64,000 nt of DNA. Source: Strongylocentrotus purpuratus. Lineage: Eukaryota > Echinodermata > Echinoidea > Camarodonta > Strongylocentrotidae. Below the pieces are notes generated by a model. It had not been told where the DNA came from, ran no database searches, and saw only the letters and a program-made list of their open reading frames with translations. The first letter of the stretch is position 1, and each line of letters begins with the position of its first letter. Of this stretch, positions 54,505-64,000 are shown in pieces. Location: contig NW_022145539.1 in NCBI RefSeq assembly GCF_000002235.5, forward strand, positions 1,129,501-1,193,500, written 5' to 3'. A program made the position numbers and the translations under genes.

Positions 54505-57383
54505 AACTATTCGTAAGGACCGCTATTCATAACGTGAGATGAGGGTCGCTATTTATAATTCATATTGTGTGTCATTAATCATAAGGACCGCTATTCATAA
54601 TACGAAATTGGGGTCGCTATTCGTGATACGAGGAGAGGGTCGCTATTCATAATTTATATTAGGGGTTACTAGTCATAAGGTCCGCTATTCATAATACGAA
54701 ATGAGGGTCTCTATTCATGATACAAAGAGAGGGTCGCTATTCATAATACGAAAGGAGGGTCGCTATTCATAATAGGAAAAGAGTGTCGCTATTCATAATA
54801 GGAGTACGGGTTTGCTATTCATAATAAGAAATGAGAGTCGCTATTCATAATAGGAGTAGACGGTCGCTATTTATAATATAAGTAGAGGTTCGCTTTTCAT
54901 AATACTAAAAGAGGGTCACTACTCATAATACAAAATGAGGGTCGCTATTCATAATATAGAGTAAGGGACGCTATTCATAATAGGAGTAGAGGTTCGCTAT
55001 TCATAATACGAAAGGAGGGTCGCTATTCATAATAGGAAAAGAGTGTCGCTATTCATAATAAGAGTACGGGGTTGCTATTCATAATATGAGTAGAGGTTCG
55101 CTTTTCATAATACTTAAAGGGGGTCGCTACTCATAATACGAAATGAGGGTCGTTATTTATAATAGGAGTAGAGGGTCGCTATTCATAATACGAAATGAGG
55201 GTCGCTATTCATAATAGGAGTAGGGGTTCGCTATTCATAATAAGAAATGAGGGTCGCTGTTCATAATAGGAGTAGAGGGTCGCTATTTATAATAGGAGTA
55301 GAGGTTCGCTATTCATAATACAAAAAGAGGGTCGCTACTCATAATACAAAATGAGGGTCGCTATTCATAATATAGAGTAAGGGACGCTATTCATAATATG
55401 AAATGAGGGTCACTATTCCTATTACGAAATGAGGGTAGCTATTCATAATAGGAGTAGGGTGTCGCTATTCATAATAGGAGTAGGGGTTCGTTATTCATTA
55501 ATAATAAATGAGGGTCGCTATTCACGATAGGAGTAGGGGTTCGTTATTCATAATAATAAATGAGGGTCGGTATTCATAATAGGAGCAGAGGGTCGCTATT
55601 CACAATAGGAGTAGAGGTTCGCTATTCATAATATGAAATGAGGGTCACTATTCAAAATGGGAATAGAGGGTCGCTATTCATAATAGGGTCACCATTCGTA
55701 ATACGAAATGAGGGTAGCTATTCATAATAGGAGTAGGGTGTCGCTATTCATAATAGGAGTAGGGGTTCGCTATTCATAATAAGAAATGAGGGTCGCTATT
55801 CACGATAGGAGTAGGGGTTCGCTATTCACAATAGGAGTAGAGGTTCGCTATTCATAATACGAAATGAGGGTCGCTATTCATAATATGTTTTTGTAGAAAG
55901 TAGCTTTTAGTAGGACTTTTGGACCTACAAATTGTATAGCGGGGTTGGACCGGACCACGAGCTTACTTACTGTCCGGAGAGGGGTGAGAGGAGGGGGGGC
56001 ACTTAAGAATTGTGATTTGTTTGAGACTTTGGGGGATAGGGAGCTTGAACACTTTCGGACCTTGAAGGTTTTCGCTTCATGTATCGTACAAAGAGGTAAT
56101 GCAATCCTAATATGAATCACTAATTTATTGTCTTTTTTGTTGGGGTGAGGGTGAGGGTGAGGGTGATGGTGATGGGGAAGGAGGTCTGATAAGGTCTATA
56201 TAGTGCAACACAATTAAAGTAAAATATGCCGTGAGAAATTTGTCTTCGTTTTTATTTTGGAGTGGGATATCTAGCCCTTGTAGCAACAAGGGGGCAGGAT
56301 AAAATGATAAATACAGAACAAACACAGGAAAATACGGTATGTCAACATAAATATGAATGCAGGTTTAAGAAAAATCAACCATTAATCAATTCGGGACATG
56401 GTAAATTCAAAGCAAACACAGAAAATATATGTAATAGTTATTCAAGTCGATATATACATGCTTAAAGGTTCACACACGAAATATAAATAATCAATTACTT
56501 TAAATAGCCAAACCACAATAACAAGAAAAATACAATAAAGGGAACAAATAGAACGAACATTAAGGCTGATGTAAGTTGTCATGAAACAAGATAGATAATT
56601 ACAGAATAAACACATCATAATATACCTGTCAATTCATCATACACATTGAGAACAGGAATGTATATATTTTTTTTTTTATGTTAACCCTATTAATCTTTAT
56701 GGAATCTAGTATTGTAAAAAGCATTGTGTATTGTCATCCCATACTCATTGTCTCCCACGAGTTTGGAATAGTGTCTTATTGTCGGGGTCATCTTGTAAGA
56801 GAGGTTGAATAATCATAAAGCATATACATATGTACGTACATACATATATATTACAGGTAATACTTTTACAATATTTGTTCCTTTCTTTCTCTTTTTTCTA
56901 TTCAAATAAAAAGGAAAACAAGAAAAAGATATACGACATGACAGTAAGACAATATATAAATTGAATAGCGACCCTCATTTCGTATTATGAATAATGACCC
57001 GTATAAATAGCGACCCTCATTGTGCATTATAAATAACAACCCTCATTCCGTGTTATGAATAGCGACCCTCTACTCCTAATATGAATAGCGACCCTCATCT
57101 TGTATTATGAATAGCGACCCTCTTCTCTTATTATGAAAAGCGACCCTTATGAATAAGGACCCCGATTTTGTATTATGAATAGTGACCCTCTTGTCATACT
57201 ATGAATACCGACCCTCTTCCCTGAGTATAAATAGCGGTCCTTATGAATAATGAACCTTATAAATAATGACCCTTTTCACAAATTATGAAAAGCTGTCCTT
57301 ATGAATAGCTGTCCTTAAGAATAACGGACCTTATGAATAGCCGACCTTATGAATGGCGGTCCTTATGAATAGCGACATTGACC
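54505..57383. mobile_element. Fold-back element built of 16- and 26-bp tandem repeats (right copy)
   Basis: Units reading GGGTCGCTATTCATAATACG fill 54520-55890 and the complement fills 56965-57383, with the core between. This copy is about 530 bp longer than the left one because the first array has more 26-bp units and a ~100-bp core segment (55890-56130) is larger. Unit variants (ACGAAATGAG, AGGAGTAGAG, ATAGAGTAAG) are ordered in higher-order blocks. Confidence 0.75.
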
Positions 57384-58684
57384 CTTATAATGCACTTTAC
57401 AAAATAAAACATAAATATATGCGGGCCGGAAAATCATGTTTAAGACAGAAATGAAGCCTCCCTTGTTATGGATAAAACGTATACGGCGCCATGCAATAAA
57501 GGCATACCAACTATAGGCGAGTGTCCCCCCGCAAGCCTCAAACTGCTCAGGGCACTGCAACAGCTAGGGGCAATTAGCCCCCCCCCCCCCCCCGTCTAAA
57601 TGGCATATATTTATTTTCTTCTTCTTCTCCTCCTTATGGAATTCTTAATTCTTATTATTATTATTATTATCATTCTTATTATCATCATTATTGTTAATAT
57701 TATTATTATTATTATCATTACTATTATTATTACTTTTATTACTGTTATTACTATTATCGTTATTATTATTTTTCTTCTTCTTCTTCTAGTGAGTTTAATT
57801 CATAATTTCTGCCTCCTCAAAATGCATGCTCACGCTCCTAATTAGACCCCCCCCCCCCCCCTCCCCTTGATGCATTGACATGCATCACTGAAACTAGTGC
57901 ACACCTCAGCTCCTTGTGCAGCTTGCTTCGTGGAAAATCCCGTAATATATCTCTACTACAGCTAGGTCCGCCTCTGATGTAATTCATTCCCATGAGGGAA
58001 AAATATCTCAGTGAGAGAGAGAGAGAGAGAGAGTGCGTGTCTGTGTGTGGGGCGGGGGAATGGGTGTTAGTCTGCAAGTACAGACCCTAATTTGACACTT
58101 TATCAAAAATCATTGTGCCTTGAGAGAAGCCTAGCCCAGCTACCTACTGGTTGTGTCAGGAGCAGCTATAGTACATGGCCTATGGTAGTCTAGTAGTGCA
58201 GACTCTCTTTTACGACTGACCAGGGTTTGAGCTTGCAGACTAGAGTGGTGTGGTTGTGTGCGTGTGTGAGCGCGCGTGTGCGCGTGTGTGTGTCATTTCC
58301 ATATTAATCGTGTTTGTCAGTCGTGGCTATGCAGAGCTGATTTACTCGATCGGTTTCTCCTTCTGCAAGTTGGATGTCCACCTCAGTTGCTGGTGCACCC
58401 ATCGAAATCCGTGTATTCGAAGGCTCTTGCTCGGCTGTACAAACCCCTTTCTGGTTATGGGTGAGTGAATAAGCCATGGTTGGACATATAGTTGGGTTTC
58501 TTTAAGCTAAAGCTTCTATAGTTTGGCGGTAAAGTTGGACAAATTGCACTTTTGTCTAAAATCACCAACTTTGGCACATTTGTGCTACAAATTTGAAAGA
58601 ATGTAACAAAAATAAATAATAATGATTTTTATTTTTTTTTACCACGTTTGTTTTAATTTTTATTACGAGTTTGAAGTAATAAAC
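57384..58684. repeat. Unassigned arm segment (right copy)
   Basis: Mirror of 30121-31435, with (ATT)n at 57650-57775, C-runs at 57578-57593 and 57846-57860, (GA)n at 58014-58033 and (TG)n near 58260. No gene was recognised. Confidence 0.6.
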
Positions 58685-59736
58685 CTGTTTAGTGTACATT
58701 TGAAATTTGAAATTTGGATAGGGCTCTTGGAGCCTCAAGCCATGTGAACAAATCAGTTGATTGAATATATTTCATATACTTGAGTTTATCTAAAACACCT
58801 TTCTTCTTACTTAAACAAATAATAATTTCCTCTTCAGAGGTATTTATTCTGGTATAAAATATGTTTAACAACAAAAATTCAAACCGATATACATTTACTC
58901 TACACCTCAAATCTTGAAATCTTTACAATCAGATAAAATCAATGAGTATAATGTTGAAGGGCATTTGATATAACACCTGAAATGTTATCCAAACAAAGTA
59001 GTTTTAAATACATGCCATATTGCAAGACTGTTGTACGTTTTTCCTGAAAGTAGTACATTTGATATATTGCATATTGTGCATATGTAATAATTACGTTTAT
59101 ATCTTTAGTGTTTGAACAATTAGAATCTGCACCATCAATCAGGTATTTTTCGTTTATTATCAGCGTTTCTTTAAAGATATAACGAATAAATGCAACACCA
59201 CGTTTCCAGAATCATACTACTTCGGGGCATTCTAAAAGAACATGAACAAACGATTCAGTTACTTTGCAAAAAGCACATGAGTTTTCATTTACAATTTTCC
59301 ATTAACATAAATTAAATCTGAACTGAAAAAATTCGATGAAGTGTTTGAAAATTTACTTGCTTCACTCTATTTTTTTTTTATTGTTTTAAACTTAAATTTC
59401 AATATCTCTTACCAGTCAAAATCAATTGGAAGGTGAAACTTTTCTTCCCAGTGTGTTCATACAGCTAAATCACTTTTCCTAAGCTCACTCATTAAACTAT
59501 AGAAATGTTTCGATTTCATCGTTGACAATCTAATGACATCACCTGTTTTAATTTCGCAGAAATCAGTGTCATAATGTTGTATAGTACCTCTATCGTCAAC
59601 TGCATGCTGGTTGACTTCATGAATTCGTTTTATCCAAACTTTAGGGATCGTCTTTTTGAGATTCGTATATACAAAGTCAACCAATAAGGAATTCGAACCA
59701 AATACATTACAAATATGATCTTACATTACAAATATG

Positions 59737-59998
59737 ATCTCCTGACGACGGATAGTCAACCTGTTCGAAACGTCGAGCCACTCCCGCCACTCATTCTCTC
59801 CAAGCGCTATAGTTCTCCTTAGAACTATAACCTAATACTATAAGAAAGATAACCAACAGTCTTTTTCAAGACTACACGAACAGTCCTTTTCAGGACTACA
59901 CACCCTCAAGAAAGATTACCGAGAGTCCTTTTCAGGACTCCTCAATCCTCTCTCTCTCTCTCACACACACATGGTGCACCCGCAAGCCTACTGTAAAT
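59737..59998 (-). mobile_element. ~260-bp retroposon with hammerhead-like end (right copy)
   Basis: Mirror of 28073-28333: hairpins AGTCCTTTTCAGGACT-type at about 59885 and 59930, a shortened GA/TC run, and the hammerhead-like motif at 59739-59777. It is flanked by AAATATGATCT duplications and lies in the same place in the L1-like frame. Confidence 0.55.
59739..59777 (+). ncRNA. Hammerhead-ribozyme-like motif
   Basis: CTGACGA (59742-59748), a six-pair stem (GGATAG with CTGTTC, loop TCAAC), then GAAAC and GTC (59767-59774) follow the CUGANGA...GAAAC...GUC core order. CTC before CTGACGA pairs with GAG after GTC as stem I. One extra C (59749) sits between the core and stem II, and stem III has essentially no loop, so activity as a monomer is doubtful. 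Confidence 0.45.
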
Positions 59999-61340
59999 AT
60001 GATCTCGTGTCTTAAAATGTCAATTTTCTACAATATCATCAACTAGTACGATACAATGTTTAAACCATTCTTTAAAAAATAGGGTTTTACTATCAAATTT
60101 TATGTTAATGTTGTACCATAACACTTCATTTCTAACATCTTCGACATACAAAATGTCAATATATTTCAGTTCACTCCAGCATACGAGACAACTAATATAA
60201 AACTCACTTAGATTGTGTTTTGAACATAAAATCAAGATATCTTTGCGAGAAAAGTTTGATTTTAAAATCAATGACAACGGACATATTTTCTCCAATCCAG
60301 ATTTTAAACATAAATTTCCACGGTGTATCTTGGTTATTTTGAAAGACCTTTGATAACCATGCTAAATGCAGGGATTGGAACTTGGAATTCAAGTCTTTCT
60401 TAGGCTTGCATTTTCAGTTGTATTTATTAAGACTGATCTCTTTATCTTGTCTCTTTTTTTAATTCCAAAGGAAATTATAAATCAATTTGTTCAAGTCAAC
60501 AATTAGTTTGTGAGAAAACGGGTAATATTGAAGCAACATACACAAATTGTGAAATTATAAGTGATTTAATTATAACAACTTTACCATAAATGTTTACATT
60601 TCTTATCTTCCAGATATTTAGGATAGATATAATCTTTTCAAGTTTGACTGACCAGTTCAATCGATCACATTCTTCTTTAATTTCTAGTTAGGTATATACC
60701 TAAATACTTGAGTGGATTATAATTCCAACTTAATTCGTTTATAAATTCTATTTGAGGTGTCGTTGTTAACATTTGTTTTCATAATATTTAAGCTTGGCCC
60801 AGCAAAATGTCCAAAGCTTCTGACTTCTTCAACTGAAATGTTACTGAGCAGATTCAATGGAATTAAGTAAAAGGACAGCGTCATCAGCTAATTGTGATAT
60901 TTAAAAAACTTTCGACATACCATTATTTGCAGAGACGACCGTGATACCATGTATTTCATTATTTTGCTTGATTTTTAAGGCCATTACAACAAGGATGATG
61001 AATAGTAACGCAGAAAGCGTCTTTTACATAATACCTTCGCTAAGATCTTGTAGTCCGTGTTCAGTAACGATATTAGTCTCCAGTTGTCCAAACTCTATTT
61101 ATCCCCTTTCTTATATAACAAAGTAAGTATACCTAATCTTTGGGATTCAGATACTTTCTCTTGTTGAATACCCTCATTTATACAGTCTTATAGCAGATAT
61201 TTTACGTCGTTCCCGAAACATTTAAAAATTCCACAGATAAAACATCACTGCCAGGTGACTTGTTGTTTTCATGGATACAATAGCCTGCCGACATTCTTCT
61301 TCAGTAACCAGTCCTTCACATGACATTATATTATAAACAT

Positions 61341-62806
61341 ATACTTAGTAAACAATCTGATATTGTGCAATGTGAAATATGAAAAAAGTCGTAACTGAAA
61401 CGGGCACTGAGCTGAGAATGTTCTCTCGATGTTGTGCCGCAACGAATAAAGGATTACAGTCCTGAAGTAGAGTCTCATTGAAAAAAATGAGTAGGGTCTA
61501 TTATTTAGCTGAGGCCTCCTTGAGCCTTCATGTCCACCTTACATAATATCCATGGATAAGGTAGCTTGATGAGTATAGATTCTGTTGGAATGTATTTTAA
61601 TACGTATAATTGTTGAGATTTGTTTACCTATCATCGTTATCGTATTGTAGGTAAGTATTCGGTTCCCATACTCCCATCAAGAAATACCCCTAGTCTCTCG
61701 AAGAGTTTAGGGGAATTTAAGATAACAACTTTTCCATATGGGGCGCTTGGTTGTAAATGCAGTGCATTACATGAGACCTGTTGATACAACAAAAATTGAA
61801 GGCTAATCCTGGTGTTCGACAACACAAGTTGTTGGGTAAATACCCGAGTGGTGTTGAATTCTCCATGGAGGGCCACTACTATGCCTCTTTAACTTAATCG
61901 TTATTCCTCCTCTATATTCCTTTCTCCCCCGATCCCTCCCCACTTTATAATGTATGAACCAGTGGAAGATGATTTTGTTTTTCAATCGCAATGCTGATTT
62001 AAGAAATATACTATACTATATCATCTCCCTCTCTTCCTTATCACTCTCTTTTCTCCCATATAAGTATATATTATACCCGTTTTCCTAATGTACGCGCATC
62101 AGTCGCATAGACTATCACGGTAAGTTGTTTTTATAAAGCCAGGCTTCAGAACTAGAGTACACTATTTAAAACACTGAAACCCTCACTTTCAAGATCAACA
62201 AAGAGGAAACAAACGTTCAAAGAGAAGGTTCCTTTCTTCGCTTGTTTGACAGGCCTTTATATCTCCTTCTAATATATCTGATGGACCCATGTCACCCATC
62301 CCCTCACAGATAGTCACTTCTATTAAAAGTTCCGCGTTTGTCTTTTTGGTTTGAACAAGAATGTGGTTGACTAATTGTTTATAATAAATCTTTTCTTTTT
62401 AATTACTGCTTAAAAACGTATTTGAAAGTTTTCGTCTCAATAATTTTCTTTGCCGTAATATGAATGCGTTTCGCAAATGCATACCGTGTAAAAATTGCAG
62501 GTATTAAATGCCGAGTAATTGTGACTATTTTTTTAAAATATGAATTCCCAAGTCATTTTAGATAAACGAATATATATCTTGTCGATTTCAAGTAATAATT
62601 GAATCTCTTGTACATTAGGTATTATCTGAATTCATGGGCTTTTTAGAGTATTCATATCCTTCCGTTGATGGCGATGTAAAATTATACTTCTTCATGTTAT
62701 TTTCAAGTATATACGAATTGAATAATTAGTATCATTATTCATAAGACTGGGGCTTAAGCATCGACTATTCGCTCCATTGCAATCCTGTCATATCACGGTC
62801 GCTTAC
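61341..62806. other. No recognisable feature
   Basis: AT-rich sequence with short, unrelated open frames. I see no splice-bounded coding segment, repeat family or RNA gene here. Confidence 0.6.
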
Positions 62807-63392
62807 AGGCCCTATCTCACTGAGCTGCGAATGCTTGCGAGGGTAGCGAATTTTGGATTCGCCAACTTTTCTGACGAATGTTGGCGAAAACTAGCGACTT
62901 TTAGCGATGTTTAGCGTCGATTAGCAACATTTGAGAGAATGTTTGCGAAAGGCAGTTGGTGTCTATTAGCGACTGTAAGCAAATGTTAGCGACAGTTTTT
63001 GAGAAGATTAGCAACTATTTGCCAATTTTTTGCCACTAATTGTGAATGTTTGGGACCTTTTGCTAACTCTTGGTAAGCAATGGATCGATTTTGATATAGG
63101 AACCATTATGGTAACGTGGTCGCTAGCATTGGCGAATCAAAAAGAACTTCAGCGACACCGTCTTACAACTGTTTGCAAAGGCTTACGACTGTTTTGCAAA
63201 CGCTTGCAACTGTTTGCGGAAAATAAATTCGCAAAGAAATTTTGAACGTGTTTAAAATTTCCTTACGACAAGAAAAACTGTTTACGACAATGAAAACTGT
63301 TTGCAAACTCTCTTGCCATCTTTTACGAACCCTGGCAAAACCCCCAAATTCGCTACGTTCGCAAGCATTTCCTGCTCAGTGAGATAGGGACT
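62807..63392. mobile_element. 586-bp MITE
   Basis: Ends AGGCCCTATCTCACTGAG and, reversed, AGTCCCTATCTCACTGAG continue inward as AATGCTTGCGA. TTAC flanks both ends (62803-62806, 63393-63396). The interior is full of TTAGCGA and TTTGCAA words in both orientations. The superfamily is unclear; a 4-bp or 3-bp (TTA) duplication is possible. Confidence 0.75.
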
Positions 63393-63396
63393 TTAC

Positions 63397-64000
63397 CAAT
63401 GTCCCAAAAAATCCCATCAATACCACTGGAGAACATTAGTAAATTCGCAAAAATATCAATGCAGAACCAAGACAGCTGCTGGTATAGGCACAGGCCTTGC
63501 CAATCCAATGCTGTCAGGCTTTACGAAAAATAACGTACGTTTTCACAAGGGGGCTCGATTGCTGGATAGTTGATGATCTAAATGGCAAGATTTGAAGAAA
63601 AAAGGAAGGTTTCACCAAGGGTAGAACAAAATTGAAAACCTTCTTCTTCTGCAGAGTTAAATATATGGTATCGATCGAAGTGGAAAGAGTGGGAGGAATA
63701 TCGATTGCAATTTTTCTTCGTTATGAGATTACCAGAGATTGAGAAAAGCTTTAAACGCCAAAGAATTCATCATTACATCATACAGATATTTCTGTATTGT
63801 TTAGTTACTATTTGGAGTTTATATACCAAGTTGCGGAGAAAAAGTTCTATATGGAGGTTAATAGTTATAATATATGCCTGAATGCCTCTTTTCCTGAGCG
63901 TTTAAAGTATATTATATTGTTTTTAAATTAATGTAATTTAGCGGTAAGCAGCGTTATCTTTTATATTTTGTTTTTCGTTGTTGTTGTCGGTTTTGTTGGT
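63397..64000. other. No recognisable feature
   Basis: Unique AT-rich sequence ending with a (GTTGTT)-like stretch at the window edge. No coding exon or repeat family was recognised. Confidence 0.6.

Larger units (their letters stand above)
43017..60599 (-). repeat. Right arm of the giant inverted repeat
   Basis: It is the reverse complement of 27469-42256 after removing two private insertions: a LINE at about 43180-45760 and a 4.4-kb element at 46138-50562. The arm's outer end is inside the L1-like LINE, which continues to about 61340, whereas the left arm stops at 27469. The arm therefore does not end at transposon termini. Confidence 0.9.
58685..61340 (-). mobile_element. L1-like LINE (right copy), longer than its left partner
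   Basis: From 61340 downward the minus strand reads CEGLVTEEECRQAI, RLGILTLLYKKGD, DNWRLISLLNTDYKILAKVL and then SQLADDAVLLLNSIESA, the (A)DD catalytic motif, followed by the C-terminal part shared with the left arm. Many frame breaks are present. The sequence beyond 60599 has no partner in the left arm. Confidence 0.72.

Noticed and set aside
27469-60599. Two haplotypes joined by assembly error
   Set aside because: The arms are inverted, differ by at least five clean insertions and have a unique spacer; an artefact is possible but less likely. Long reads would decide.

Overview
The window is animal nuclear DNA: split genes with GT-AG introns, tRNA-derived SINEs, several LINE families, many MITEs with clean target-site duplications, and microsatellites. 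The mosaic protease gene, the SINE and MITE styles and the fold-back elements point to a marine invertebrate deuterostome, probably an echinoderm such as a sea urchin. That is inference; no database was consulted.

Region 1 (about 5.1-27.3 kb, minus strand) holds the one convincing host gene. It is a mosaic extracellular protein of roughly 850 residues: signal peptide, half an EGF, CUB, LDLa, a complete ten-cysteine Frizzled domain (two exons), a chymotrypsin-fold protease domain (four exons), CUB, CUB, EGF. I could place 13 exons by splice sites; every phase fits from CUB1 to the last EGF apart from one extra base. The module order up to the protease recalls corin-type proteases. However, the catalytic His is Gln, the Asp of GDSGG is Val, and the last protease exon carries one surplus base in an A6 run. 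It is therefore a pseudoprotease or a young pseudogene. No convincing terminal exon was found.

Region 2 is one intron of this gene (6.5-14.9 kb). It carries the 3' part of an L2/CR1-like LINE, split by a 7.7-kb DNA element with kilobase-scale inverted arms and a 9-bp target duplication (Mutator-like in form). That element contains a ~113-bp satellite, purine/pyrimidine minisatellites, a nested LINE, a tRNA-like SINE head and a TTAA-flanked MITE.

Region 3 (27.47-60.60 kb) is an enormous imperfect palindrome beginning only ~170 bp upstream of the signal-peptide exon. The two arms (about 27.47-42.26 and 43.02-60.60 kb) are reverse complements, about 96% identical in the one stretch I compared by eye. 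They match for more than 10 kb once later insertions are removed. From the centre outward each arm carries an L1-like LINE, a LINE 3' fragment, two MITEs, a decayed reverse-transcriptase fragment, a fold-back element made of 16- and 26-bp repeats, unassigned sequence, and a second L1-like LINE with a small retroposon that ends in a hammerhead-like motif. Five insertions are private to one arm, so the other arm gives the empty site: a TAA-flanked MITE, a TTAA-flanked MITE and a nearly whole CR1/L2-type LINE on the left, and a second LINE and a 4.4-kb TAA-flanked element on the right.

Region 4 (61.3-64 kb) has no recognisable gene, only a 586-bp MITE. No virus-like or LTR element, CRISPR array, operon or rRNA gene was seen.
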